Shown here piece after piece: positions 45,199 through 53,461 of a stretch of DNA of 64,000 bases. The notes beneath the pieces were generated by a model. That model was not told where the DNA came from, made no database searches, and saw nothing but the letters and a program-made list of their open reading frames with translations. Origin of the DNA: Candidatus Eiseniibacteriota bacterium (GTDB lineage: Bacteria; Orphanbacterota; Orphanbacteria; Orphanbacterales; Orphanbacteraceae); the NCBI GenBank assembly GCA_029262235.1, contig JAJCZU010000001.1, forward strand, positions 29,916 through 93,915, given 5' to 3'. Position 1 is the stretch's first letter; each line of letters opens with the position of its first letter. The position numbers and the translations under genes were made by a program.

Positions 45199-45353
45199 CG
45201 GGACCCTCCGGGAAAGAGGTGGCTGTTCGCACGAGGCGTAGCATAATGTGAAACTGAGCGGGTGTTCATGCTGTTCACCGTTCAGGCGTGGTTGCGATCG
45301 TTCCCGGCCAGCCTTGCCCCGATTCAGGTTTCGTTCAAGGAGTTTTCGTTTTC

Positions 45354-46181
45354 ATGTGGGCGAAAGGTAAGACTGCCTGGGTCACCGGCGCATCGTCCGG
45401 CATCGGCGAAGAGCTCGCGCACGAGATGGCACGCGCGGGCGCGAACGTCGTGCTTTCCGCGCGCGGCGAGAAGGAACTCGCGCGTGTGGCACGCGAAGTC
45501 GCGCGTGTGGCACGCGAAGTCGCGCCCGAGACCACGCTCGTGCTCCCGCTCGACATGCGCGAACCAGCCCTGTTCGATGACGCCGTCGGCGCCGTGCGTG
45601 CCCGCTTCGGGCGGCTCGATCATCTGATCCTGAACGCGGGCGTGAGCCAGCGCGGCTACGTAAGCGAGACGACGCGCGCGATCGACGAGATCCTGATGCG
45701 GACGAACTTTCTCGGGCCCGCGGCGCTTGCCCGGGCGGCCCTTCCGCTTCTTTCGGAGGATGGCGGTGGCCGCATCACGGTCGTGAGCTCGGTGCTCGGG
45801 AAATACGGCACCGTTTCGAAAGCGAGCTACGCGGCCTCGAAGCACGCGCTTCACGGTTTCTTCGATTCGTTGCGATACGAAGTAGAACGCGATGGCATCG
45901 GCGTCACGATCGCGTGTCCGGGCGTCGTCGAAACGGATATAGCCAAGCGCGCGATCGGGCCCGACGGGGAGCCGCTCGGCGAAGCGAACGCGTACAAACG
46001 GCCCGGTGGCATGAGTGCCGCGCGGTGCGCGCGCCTCATCGCGCGTGCGATCGAAACCGGGCGCGAGGAAATCACGATCGGCGGCGTCGAGGCGCATGCC
46101 GTAGCGCTGAAGCGGCACTTTCCGCGCCTCTTCAGCCTGGCGCATCGCATCTATACGCGCAAGAAACCGAAATGGAGCTAG
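45354..46181 (+). CDS. Short-chain dehydrogenase/reductase
   Basis: A 275-residue classical SDR: TGASSGIGEELA cofactor loop, LILNAGVSQRG (NNAG-type motif), catalytic Ser in VVSSVLGKYG and YxxxK in SYAASKHALHG. The C-terminal stretch is like the DHRS7-type branch. An exact 21-bp tandem duplication at 45480-45521 adds the repeated heptapeptide ARVAREV in the loop before the second strand. The start at 45354 is chosen because AAGGAG lies upstream and the SDR fold begins immediately after it. A small membrane protein gene follows after 14 bp. Confidence 0.88.
   Translation: MWAKGKTAWVTGASSGIGEELAHEMARAGANVVLSARGEKELARVAREVARVAREVAPETTLVLPLDMREPALFDDAVGAVRARFGRLDHLILNAGVSQRGYVSETTRAIDEILMRTNFLGPAALARAALPLLSEDGGGRITVVSSVLGKYGTVSKASYAASKHALHGFFDSLRYEVERDGIGVTIACPGVVETDIAKRAIGPDGEPLGEANAYKRPGGMSAARCARLIARAIETGREEITIGGVEAHAVALKRHFPRLFSLAHRIYTRKKPKWS
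45480..45521 (+). repeat. Exact 21-bp tandem duplication within the SDR gene
   Basis: Two identical 21-bp units (45480-45500 and 45501-45521), each beginning GCGCGTGTGGCACGCG, keep the reading frame and duplicate seven residues. Confidence 0.9.
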
Positions 46182-46195
46182 AAGGAGGAGACGCG

Positions 46196-46630
46196 ATGGT
46201 ACTGACGCTGTTTTTTGTCACTTTCGCGATTGCGTTCACCGTGTGCTGGGTCGTGGCCCGGATCTTTCGCGGGTCTACGGAGGCGATTCTCGACCGCATC
46301 ATCAACGACCCGATCAGCGCGGCATGGCAACGTTACCTGCAGTTCGCGATCTTCGTCGTGGGGATTTCGAGCGGTGTGAAGTTCTATCGGCTGGAAAGCT
46401 ATCTGCTGCCGCAGATCCATGGCGGCGGGCCCGACGCGAAGGCCGAGATTCTCGTGCTGACGCGCGACCGCTGGATTCTGGAAGTGTACCGAACCGTGAT
46501 CGGCACGCTGCAGGGAGTGGCGTGGATGCTGCTCGTCTTTTTCGTCGTGGCCCTGATCGCGTTCGTGATCGTGCGGATCGCCGAGTCTCGTAGCAAACGC
46601 GACGCAGGCTCGGCCGGTTCGGGCAGCTAG
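46196..46630 (+). CDS. Small membrane protein of unknown function
   Basis: A 144-residue protein with hydrophobic helices at about 2-20, 35-50 and 105-128, separated by polar loops (WQRYLQF, RLESYLLPQIHG, RDRWILEVYRTVIG). I do not recognise a family. AAGGAGGAG lies just upstream of the ATG and 14 bp separate it from the SDR stop, so it is cotranscribed with the SDR. Its stop overlaps the end of the convergent YgfZ-like gene by 4 bp. Confidence 0.75.
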   Translation: MVLTLFFVTFAIAFTVCWVVARIFRGSTEAILDRIINDPISAAWQRYLQFAIFVVGISSGVKFYRLESYLLPQIHGGGPDAKAEILVLTRDRWILEVYRTVIGTLQGVAWMLLVFFVVALIAFVIVRIAESRSKRDAGSAGSGS

Positions 46631-47688
46631 CGGAACGGCGTCTCTTCGAACCGCATGACGACGGTCCCGCGCGCGGTTTCGCACGTGACGGGGGCGCCCG
46701 CTTCGATCACCTTTGCGCGTACGAGGCCGAGCGCGACGGCGCGGTTCAGTGTCGGGCCGAATGCGGCCGATGTCACACGTCCTACGCTCTTTCCGTCGCT
46801 CATGATGGCGGTGCCGGGGGCCGGGAGTGCTGCCTCGTCATGAGGAGAGCCGGTTTCGATGCCGGCAGTGTCCAGCGCCTCGATACCGAGCCCCACGATG
46901 CGCTTCGGCGGCTTGCCGATATAGTGCATCTTCGCCACCACTTCCTGCCCGCGGTAGCATCCTTTCGTAAGCGAAACGAGCTCAGGCATCCCCGCTTCGA
47001 GCGGGCCGATGTCGCCCGTCAGTTCCGCACCGGCGCGCGGGATACCGGCTTCGATGCGGAGCGTTTCGTGCGCCGTGTACCCGACGGGCGTTGCGTTGGC
47101 TTCGACAAGTCCCGTCCAGAACGAGAGCGTCCGGTCGGACGGCAAATGGTGGTCGTAGCCGGGCTCACCCGTGCGATTCCTGCTCACGACCGTGTGATCC
47201 TGCATGTTTTCCTGTCGGACCACCTCAACACCAGAGAGGTGAATCGACGCTCGCAGCTGCGATTCGTCGGCGAACTCCACATCATCGAGAATGGCGTACT
47301 TCGTAAGATCGGCCAGCAGTGTGTCGAGTTCGGCGCGCGGCGTCACGATTACGAAAGAGTCCTCTTCACAGATCAGATCGAAGACAGCGACGAACTTGCC
47401 CTTTGTGGTGAGAAAGGCGGATGGCCGGGACTCGCCGGGGATCATGGCGGATACGTCACTCGTCACCATGCGATGGAGAAAGGCGGCGCGATCTTCCCCC
47501 TTGACCCGGATGGAGCCGAGGTGCGACAGGTCGATCACGGCGGGGCCCTCTCGTGCCGCGTGGTGCTCGGCGACCGGGTCCCCGAAGTGAAGCGCCGTCG
47601 GCACGCCGAAGGGCGACCCCATGCTCGCCGCACCCGAGTCGCTCAGGAACCGGAACAGGCCGTGCAGATTTTTTTTGCTCGATTCCAT
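46627..47688 (-). CDS. ygfZ: Folate-binding YgfZ/GcvT-like protein
   Basis: A 353-residue protein with the aminomethyltransferase (GcvT) fold and the YgfZ signature KGCYRGQEVVAKMHYIG with its conserved Cys. YgfZ proteins assist iron-sulfur cluster assembly or repair with folate; GcvT proper would lack this motif. Clients in this window could include the polyferredoxin at 37435-39717. The start at 47688 is supported by a TTGCCC-17-TACATA promoter whose -10 ends six bases before the ATG, suggesting a leaderless mRNA. An A8 run in codons 4-7 is a possible slippage site. It is divergent from proline dehydrogenase. Confidence 0.85.
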   Translation of the reverse strand: MESSKKNLHGLFRFLSDSGAASMGSPFGVPTALHFGDPVAEHHAAREGPAVIDLSHLGSIRVKGEDRAAFLHRMVTSDVSAMIPGESRPSAFLTTKGKFVAVFDLICEEDSFVIVTPRAELDTLLADLTKYAILDDVEFADESQLRASIHLSGVEVVRQENMQDHTVVSRNRTGEPGYDHHLPSDRTLSFWTGLVEANATPVGYTAHETLRIEAGIPRAGAELTGDIGPLEAGMPELVSLTKGCYRGQEVVAKMHYIGKPPKRIVGLGIEALDTAGIETGSPHDEAALPAPGTAIMSDGKSVGRVTSAAFGPTLNRAVALGLVRAKVIEAGAPVTCETARGTVVMRFEETPFR

Positions 47689-47694
47689 ATCTGA

Positions 47695-47723
47695 TATGTA
47701 ACGGATGGGTGTTGCGCGGGCAA
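47695..47723 (-). promoter_or_regulatory. Leaderless-type promoter of the YgfZ-like gene
   Basis: On the minus strand TTGCCC (47718-47723), a 17-bp spacer and TACATA (47695-47700), then exactly six bases to the ATG at 47688. Confidence 0.5.
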
Positions 47724-47732
47724 GGAGCGCGG

Positions 47733-47751
47733 TATAATCCGGGCGTGGAGG
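47733..47751 (+). promoter_or_regulatory. -10 element and ribosome-binding site of proline dehydrogenase
   Basis: A consensus TATAAT at 47733-47738 and GGAGG at 47747-47751. The ribosome site is placed six bases before the ATC codon at 47758 and no ATG, GTG or TTG is available in the gene frame nearby, which decides the unusual start. Confidence 0.55.
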
Positions 47752-47757
47752 TGTGAT

Positions 47758-48660
47758 ATCGCCGGTTTCATCGACAAGGCAACGGTCGGCCTTCTGCCGC
47801 TCGTCCCGAAGCCCATCGTCAAGCGGATCTCGTCGCGCTACATCGCCGGCGAAACGCTCGAGGAAGCGGTTGCGGTCATCAAGGACCTGAACGCGAAGGG
47901 CGCGTGCGCCACTCTCGACGTTCTCGGCGAGTATATCGAGTCGCTCGACCAGGCCGACCAGTCGGTCGAAGCGTACATGGCCGCGCTCGAAGCGATCCGG
48001 CGCCACGGCCTCGACTCCAACATCTCCGTCAAGCTGTCGTCGCTCGGCCTTCTGCTCGACCAGGAATACTGTTTCCAGCGCGTGCGTGTGATCGTGAAAG
48101 AAGCGGCGGAACAGGGGCGGTTCGTGCGCATCGACATGGAAGATTCGAGCGTCACGGAAGTCACGCTTGCGATTCATCGTCGTCTGCGGGAAGAGTTTAC
48201 GAACGTCGGTGTGGCGATTCAGGCGTATATGCGCCGCACCCAGGACGACATCAGCGACATCATCGCGATGGGCGGGAACATTCGTCTCTGCAAGGGGATC
48301 TATGTCGAACCGCGCGCGATCGCGTGGAAGGATCCGATGGCGGTCAACCGGAACTTCGCGTTTGCGCTGCGCCGGGCGCTCGAGCGGGGCGTTTACGTGG
48401 GAATCGCGACGCACGACGAGCGTCTCGTATGGGAGGCCGACGCGATCATTCGCGAACTGCAGCTCGACAAGACGCGTTTCGAATTCCAGATGCTGCTCGG
48501 CGTCGAGGAAGACCTGCGCGACCTGCTCATCGCGGCCGGCCACAAGCTGCGGGTCTACGTTCCGTTCGGCGCTGCCTGGTACGCGTACTCTACCAGGCGG
48601 CTGCGCGAGAATCCCAAGATGGCTGGCTATGTGATGAAGGCGATGTTTTCAGGCAGGTAG
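47758..48660 (+). CDS. Proline dehydrogenase (monofunctional), apparent ATC start
   Basis: A 300-residue FAD-dependent enzyme that oxidises proline to 1-pyrroline-5-carboxylate. The barrel motifs VKLSSLG, VRIDMEDSS, VAIQAYMRRT, RLCKGIY and VGIATHDERL are all present. Homology clearly extends upstream of the first in-frame ATG (47977) through VPKPIVKRISSRYIAGETLE, which matches the family N-terminus. The frame is open to 47758, where ATC-GCC-GGT-TTC lies six bases after GGAGG. Either ATC initiates, or a G-to-C change (in the genome or in the assembly) altered an ATG at that codon. Starting at 47977 would delete 73 conserved residues. No P5C dehydrogenase gene is adjacent. Confidence 0.88.
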   Translation: MAGFIDKATVGLLPLVPKPIVKRISSRYIAGETLEEAVAVIKDLNAKGACATLDVLGEYIESLDQADQSVEAYMAALEAIRRHGLDSNISVKLSSLGLLLDQEYCFQRVRVIVKEAAEQGRFVRIDMEDSSVTEVTLAIHRRLREEFTNVGVAIQAYMRRTQDDISDIIAMGGNIRLCKGIYVEPRAIAWKDPMAVNRNFAFALRRALERGVYVGIATHDERLVWEADAIIRELQLDKTRFEFQMLLGVEEDLRDLLIAAGHKLRVYVPFGAAWYAYSTRRLRENPKMAGYVMKAMFSGR

Positions 48661-48689
48661 CGTTGTTTCTTCAGGCAGGCACGCGCCCC

Positions 48690-49376
48690 TCAGCTCTCGA
48701 TAATCGCCAGAAACTCGTCGATGCTCGTCAGGTCTTCCATGACCGCGTAAGCGCCCTCTCTGGCGAGATCCTGCGCCGGCGTCGACCCTGTGGCGACCCC
48801 GACCGTGCGCGCCCCCGCTTCGTTTCCGCTTCGAATGTCGAAAATCGTGTCGCCGATCACATACACGGCATCGCGTCCGAGGTCCGGGGCGCCGGCATGG
48901 TCTTTCCCCTTCTGCACGGCCACCTTCGTGAGTTCCGGCCGGATCTCCGAGTCGCTGCCGAATCCGCCGAAATGGAAATAGTGGTCGAGGTGCCCCCGCT
49001 GAAGCTTCAGCTTTCCCGTTTCGGCGAAATTGCCGGTAGCGAGCCCCAGATGATAGCTGTGATTGTCGGTCAGACGGTCGAGGAGCGGCACGACGCCGTC
49101 GAGAACGCGGAAACCGGGGCCCGGCTCGAGCTCGGAAACAATGTACTTTGCATAGAGAGATCGAATGGAGTCCATTTGTTCTCGTGATGGCTCCTCGCCC
49201 CTGTGAAGCTGACCCATCTGGCGGATGATCGCGTAATCGGTCATGCCGTGAAAACGGATTCCTTCCATTCCGTCGGGAGTTCCCGTCACTTCCTCAAACG
49301 CTCTGTTCAGCGCCCGCGCTCCGGCTCCCCCCGACAGCAGCAAAGTGGCGTCGATGTCGAAAATCAATAATTTCAT
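48690..49376 (-). CDS. HAD-superfamily phosphatase
   Basis: A 228-residue haloacid dehalogenase-like hydrolase: nucleophile motif FDIDATLLLSGG, motif II LGLATGN, and metal motif VYVIGDTIFDI, with an alpha-helical cap between motifs I and II as in phosphoglycolate phosphatase. The substrate is not predictable. The start at 49376 has GGGGAAG upstream; an ATG at 49436 would add 20 residues without a ribosome site. It is convergent with proline dehydrogenase. Confidence 0.87.
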   Translation of the reverse strand: MKLLIFDIDATLLLSGGAGARALNRAFEEVTGTPDGMEGIRFHGMTDYAIIRQMGQLHRGEEPSREQMDSIRSLYAKYIVSELEPGPGFRVLDGVVPLLDRLTDNHSYHLGLATGNFAETGKLKLQRGHLDHYFHFGGFGSDSEIRPELTKVAVQKGKDHAGAPDLGRDAVYVIGDTIFDIRSGNEAGARTVGVATGSTPAQDLAREGAYAVMEDLTSIDEFLAIIES

Positions 49377-49443
49377 GGACTTCCCCGTGATTCCGAGGCC
49401 CGGCGCCCGCGAACGAGCGATTTCGGCCCCGGCCATGCTGTGC

Positions 49444-49449
49444 TATAAT
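49444..49449 (+). promoter_or_regulatory. Extended -10 promoter of the GH114-like gene
   Basis: TGC-TATAAT, a consensus hexamer with the TGn extension, followed by a leader of about 50 nt to ATG 49504. The -35 is poor. Confidence 0.5.
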
Positions 49450-49503
49450 GAACGGCTACAAACGACCAAGACGGCTGCAAACCGCTATTTGCGGCTCAAT
49501 AAC

Positions 49504-50727
49504 ATGGAAAAAATGCGAACGATCCCTTTCATTGCCCTTCTTTTGTCTCCCTGTGCCCTGTTCGCGGACCTCCCCGATCCGTGCGGGTGGGCGTATCAGC
49601 TACAGAATACAGTGCCGCAACAGGTTGTCGCAAATCCGACTTTTAATGTCAAAGTAACTGACTACTCGAGCAATGGCGCGGCTTCCGGGGAATATACGCA
49701 GCAGGAAGTACTCGACATGAAGCAGTCGGGCAAATCCCTGCTCGCGTATCTGTCGATCGGCGAAGCGGAAACGTACCGTTTCTACTGGCAGGGAAGCTGG
49801 AACGGGAACCCGCCCGCGTGGCTCGGTCCGTTCAATCCGAACTTCCCGGACAACTACAAAGTGCGCTACTGGATGCCGGAGTGGCAGGACATCATCTTTT
49901 CCTATCTGGACCGGATTCTCGCCCAGGGGTTTGACGGCATCTATCTGGACCTGATCGACGCGTATCTTTTCTGGGAGACGGAGAACCCCGATTCCGACAA
50001 GGACATGATCGCGTTCGTCGACACGCTCGCCGGTTACGCCGCGGCGAACGGTGCGCCCGACTTCGTGATCGTTCCGCAGAACGGCGAGTTCATTACGGTT
50101 TCGCCCGGGGTAACGGCGACCGAGGCCGACAACTACTACTCGACGATCGACGCGATCGGTGTGGAGAGCGTCTTTTTCCGCGGCGGGGCGCAGGTCAACA
50201 ATCCCTACAATCCCGAAACTGTGCGCATCGTGCAGCTCGACGAATATCTGATCCGGGGCAAGCCGGTGTTTTCGTGTGAATACATTACCGACGACTCGCT
50301 GATCGCGATCTATCTCGACACCGCCGCCGCCTACAGCTATATGCCGTATCATTCGACGCAGGATCTCGATTCGCTGCGTGACGGGCAGTGTGACTTCACG
50401 AGCGTGGCCGCCGCGGCGCCTGCCGCTCCGCGCACGGCGGCGTTCCAGCTCGAGCCTTCGATTACGCGCTCCGGCACCACGATCGCGTTCGCGCGCGCTT
50501 TCGGCGAGACGGGCGCGCTCCGCGAAACGCGCGCGCTCGGGGTCTACAGTGTGACAGGCCGGCTCGTGCGTGATCTTACTGCGCGTGTTGCCGGCGCTTC
50601 GGGCGCACCGCGCATCGTGTGGGACGGGCGCGACCGGAATGGACGCAGCGTGGCGGCCGGGACGTACTTCGTGCGGTGGGCGGGGCAGAGCAGATCGAGC
50701 ACCGAGCGGCTCGTGATCATCCGCTAG
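49504..50727 (+). CDS. Secreted GH114-like (TM1410/MJ1477 family) protein with FlgD-like C-terminus
   Basis: A 407-residue exported protein. Signal peptide about 1-21, then a TIM-barrel domain of the GH114 / TM1410 group, whose characterised member hydrolyses alpha-1,4-polygalactosamine: LLAYLSIGEAETYRFYW, then GFDGIYLDLIDAYLFWE and the conserved YYSTIDAIGVESVFFRG are seen. From about residue 320 a C-terminal module (YSVTGRLVRDL, WDGRDRNG, AAGTYFVRWAG) ends in RLVIIR, shared with four other secreted proteins in this window. The ribosome site is weak; ATG 49513 is an alternative start. Substrate is inferred only from family. Confidence 0.82.
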   Translation: MEKMRTIPFIALLLSPCALFADLPDPCGWAYQLQNTVPQQVVANPTFNVKVTDYSSNGAASGEYTQQEVLDMKQSGKSLLAYLSIGEAETYRFYWQGSWNGNPPAWLGPFNPNFPDNYKVRYWMPEWQDIIFSYLDRILAQGFDGIYLDLIDAYLFWETENPDSDKDMIAFVDTLAGYAAANGAPDFVIVPQNGEFITVSPGVTATEADNYYSTIDAIGVESVFFRGGAQVNNPYNPETVRIVQLDEYLIRGKPVFSCEYITDDSLIAIYLDTAAAYSYMPYHSTQDLDSLRDGQCDFTSVAAAAPAAPRTAAFQLEPSITRSGTTIAFARAFGETGALRETRALGVYSVTGRLVRDLTARVAGASGAPRIVWDGRDRNGRSVAAGTYFVRWAGQSRSSTERLVIIR

Positions 50728-50740
50728 TCAGACACGACTC

Positions 50741-53263
50741 CTAATACTCCAGCAGATTCTTCGCGGCTTCGTACACACTCTCTTCACCAGCCAGATAGAA
50801 CGCTTCGAGCGGCGGCGAGTACGGCACGGGCGTGTCGAGCGCGCCGACGACGCGCACGGGCGCGTCGAGATCCTCGAACGCTTCTTCCTGGATCTTGGAC
50901 GCGAGCGACTCGCCGATTCCACCCGTTTTCGCGTCCTCCTGCACGATCATGACTTTGCCGCAATGGCGCGTGACGGCGAGCAGGGCTTCACGGTCGAGCG
51001 GCACGAGCGAGCGGAGGTCGAGAACGGCAACCGAATGCCCGTCACGCGCGAGGCGGTCGGCGACGCGCGACGCCAGATGCACATACGCGCCGTATGAAAC
51101 GAGGGCGAGGTCCGAGCCGGCGCGCCTGAGCGCCGCCTTCCCGAGCGGCATGTCGGCCTGCGCGGCGTCGTCGATCGACTGGCGGATCGAAGGGTCGCGA
51201 TACAGGCCGATGTGTTCGTAATAGAGCACGGGATCGGGGTCGCGGAGCGCGGCCAGAAGCAGCGCGCGCGCGTCGTGCGGCGTGGACGGCACGACGATTT
51301 TGAGGCCGGGCGTGCGGTAGAACCACGGCTCGGTGTTCTGGCTGTGATACGGCCCGGCCGACCGCAGGCCGCCCCACGGCATGCGGAGCACCATCGGCAC
51401 TTCGCCGCCCCATCGATATCGGATTTTGGCGGCGTTGTTGACGAGCTGATTAAACCCGGTGGCCACGAAGTCGTTGAACTGGATCTCGCCGATCGGGCGC
51501 CGGCCCGCGAGCGCCGCGCCGACGCAAACGCCGATGATGCCGCCCTCCGCGAGCGTGGCATTCAGAATGCGGTCGCCGTGCCGCGCGAGCAGCGGCCGCA
51601 GAAGCATGAACGCGTTCCCGTACTTGCCGCCGACATCCTGCCCGTATACGAACGCGCGTTCGTCCTGGTCGAGCGCGTCTCCGACCCCGGCCATCACGGC
51701 TTCCAGAAACGTGGCCCCGCCGGGATCGAACGGCGGCGCGTCTTCGACCGGCGGGAGGGAGGCGTCTGCGCCCGTTCGTTCGTCTGTGTCGTTCGCAAGC
51801 GGATCCACGTGAACGCGCGGCGGCTCGTTCGCGAAAACGGGCGCACCCGCACCGGACGCGTCAGGCCACTCCGCGTCGATCACGGCACGGGCCGCGTTCT
51901 CCACGATCTCTTCCGCTTCACGCTTCAGTTTCTCGATCTCCCCTTCTTTCAGTACGCCGAGTCCCTCGAGCTTCGCCGCGTAGTACGGGATCGGGTCGCG
52001 TCCGGCCCAGAAATCGTACGCTGCGCGGTCGGCGTAGCCGTCGCTTGCGAGCGGCGGATAATCCCACGACGGCTTCGGTTCCCTGCCCAGATAGAGCATG
52101 TCGTCGTGGTGCGCGTGCCCGCACATGCGCATGGCCACGAGTTCGATCAGCGCGGGGCCGTGGCCGGCGCGCGCGCGTTCCGCCGCCCATGCGAACGCGG
52201 CGAGAATCGCCTCGGGGTCGGTGCCGTCGATCGTGAGGCCGGGGATGCCGTAGCCGATCGCCTTGTCCGCGAAGACGCGCACGGCCGACTGATCGGGCAC
52301 GGGCGTCGAAAGCGCGGTTTGATTGTTCTGCACGCAGAAGATCGCAGGAAGTCGGCGCGCGGCCGCGAGGTTGATCGCCTCGTGCCACTCGCCGAGCGAC
52401 GAGCCCCCCTCGCCGATATACGAAACGGCGACGCGGTCTTCGCCCGCGAGCTGGAATCCCATCGCCATGCCGACCGCGGTCAGCGTCGAAATCGAAAGCG
52501 GCGCCGCCGCGGGAAGAATGCCGCCGGCCAGATCGCCGATGTGCAGGTCCTTGCCGTTCATCGGCGGCCCCGCTTTCGCCATCTGCGCCGAGAGCACCAT
52601 GCGCACGGTTTCGGGTGCCGGGTTCATCGCGAGCGCCGCGCCGAGATCGCGAATGAGCGGAGCCACGACGTCGCCGTTCCAGTTCGTGCCGCCATCTGCA
52701 TTCGCGCCACCTTCCGCATTCGCGGCGCGGTACGCCTTCCCGCGCCGCAGTCGCATCGCCGACGCGTAAATCGCCTCCTGCCCCAGCGACCGGAAGCCCT
52801 TCCCCTGGAACGATTTCGCGCCGTAGCGCACTTCGCTCCCCGAAAAGAACGCCTTGAGTCGATTGTCGGTCGCCCGCGTCAGGAGCATGCCGCGCAGGAT
52901 CTCGCGCCGTTCCTGCTTCGTGATCGACGCCCGGACCATTTCGCGGTCGAAAAACCCTTCGAGATCCTCGATCAGGCGCCGTTCCTCCTGCGCCAGCCGT
53001 TCGGAGGCCGAAACGCCCGGTGTTACTTCCCGGGCCACGAGCGGGTCCGGGGTGTGGATCCGGGCCTGGAAGCGGGCGAGAAATCGCCTGCGAATGGACC
53101 GAATGGCAGGCCGGGGCGATGCGCCGGCCTGTACGGCGTCGTCCCACGCCTCGCGGGCCGTGGCCAGGGCGAGGGGCGCCCGCTCCACGACGAATGCGAG
53201 CAGGCGTTCTTCGAGCTCTTTCGGGGCGATCCGGGCCCCGGCGGCGGTTCTTGTGCGGTTCAT
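50741..53263 (-). CDS. 2-oxoacid dehydrogenase E1 fusion, second copy with N-terminal extension
   Basis: An 840-residue alpha-beta fused E1. An extra N-terminal region (about 1-120, charged and helical) precedes the alpha domain, with thiamine-diphosphate motif GEGGSSLGEWHEAIN near residue 281 and MRMCGHAHHDDM later. The beta domain starts at about residue 515 (GATFLEAVMAGVGDAL, FVYGQDVGGKYG). An imperfect 18-bp repeat encodes NAEGGANADGGT near residue 185. It is related to the fused E1 at 6514-8631 but clearly diverged, so the cell has two E1 fusions probably serving different 2-oxoacids. No E2/E3 is adjacent. Convergent with the GH114-like gene (13-bp gap). Confidence 0.9.
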   Translation of the reverse strand: MNRTRTAAGARIAPKELEERLLAFVVERAPLALATAREAWDDAVQAGASPRPAIRSIRRRFLARFQARIHTPDPLVAREVTPGVSASERLAQEERRLIEDLEGFFDREMVRASITKQERREILRGMLLTRATDNRLKAFFSGSEVRYGAKSFQGKGFRSLGQEAIYASAMRLRRGKAYRAANAEGGANADGGTNWNGDVVAPLIRDLGAALAMNPAPETVRMVLSAQMAKAGPPMNGKDLHIGDLAGGILPAAAPLSISTLTAVGMAMGFQLAGEDRVAVSYIGEGGSSLGEWHEAINLAAARRLPAIFCVQNNQTALSTPVPDQSAVRVFADKAIGYGIPGLTIDGTDPEAILAAFAWAAERARAGHGPALIELVAMRMCGHAHHDDMLYLGREPKPSWDYPPLASDGYADRAAYDFWAGRDPIPYYAAKLEGLGVLKEGEIEKLKREAEEIVENAARAVIDAEWPDASGAGAPVFANEPPRVHVDPLANDTDERTGADASLPPVEDAPPFDPGGATFLEAVMAGVGDALDQDERAFVYGQDVGGKYGNAFMLLRPLLARHGDRILNATLAEGGIIGVCVGAALAGRRPIGEIQFNDFVATGFNQLVNNAAKIRYRWGGEVPMVLRMPWGGLRSAGPYHSQNTEPWFYRTPGLKIVVPSTPHDARALLLAALRDPDPVLYYEHIGLYRDPSIRQSIDDAAQADMPLGKAALRRAGSDLALVSYGAYVHLASRVADRLARDGHSVAVLDLRSLVPLDREALLAVTRHCGKVMIVQEDAKTGGIGESLASKIQEEAFEDLDAPVRVVGALDTPVPYSPPLEAFYLAGEESVYEAAKNLLEY

Positions 53264-53313
53264 GGCGCCAGTCTAATATAGTGGGGCTATTCACGGGACC
53301 CGTAAGATTCAGC

Positions 53314-53343
53314 TTGACCCGTTTTCCCGGGCCTTGGTATCTT
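53314..53343 (+). promoter_or_regulatory. Sigma70-type promoter of rpsD
   Basis: TTGACC (53314-53319), an 18-bp spacer and TATCTT (53338-53343), leaving a leader of about 110 nt before rpsD. Confidence 0.6.
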
Positions 53344-53433
53344 GCTTAGTTCCTAGACGGCTGCCCGCGCATTGGTATGCCCATCTCGGGTCCTTACGAC
53401 CCACGCGGGGTGGCTCCGCGATTCAAACTGAAG

Positions 53434-53450
53434 GAATCCGGCAAGGATTC
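53434..53450 (+). promoter_or_regulatory. Hairpin directly before the rpsD ribosome-binding site
   Basis: GAATCC (53434-53439) and GGATTC (53445-53450) form a perfect 6-bp stem with a 5-nt loop that ends one base before AGGAG (53451-53455). S4 commonly represses its own translation through its leader; this hairpin could take part, but no known S4 leader fold was recognised. Confidence 0.35.
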
Positions 53451-53461
53451 AGGAGAAATGG

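Noticed and set aside
51212-53281. 689-codon open frame on the plus strand antisense to the second E1 fusion
   Set aside because: Same reasoning; the product is Arg- and Val-rich without motifs, typical of antisense frames in high-GC genes.
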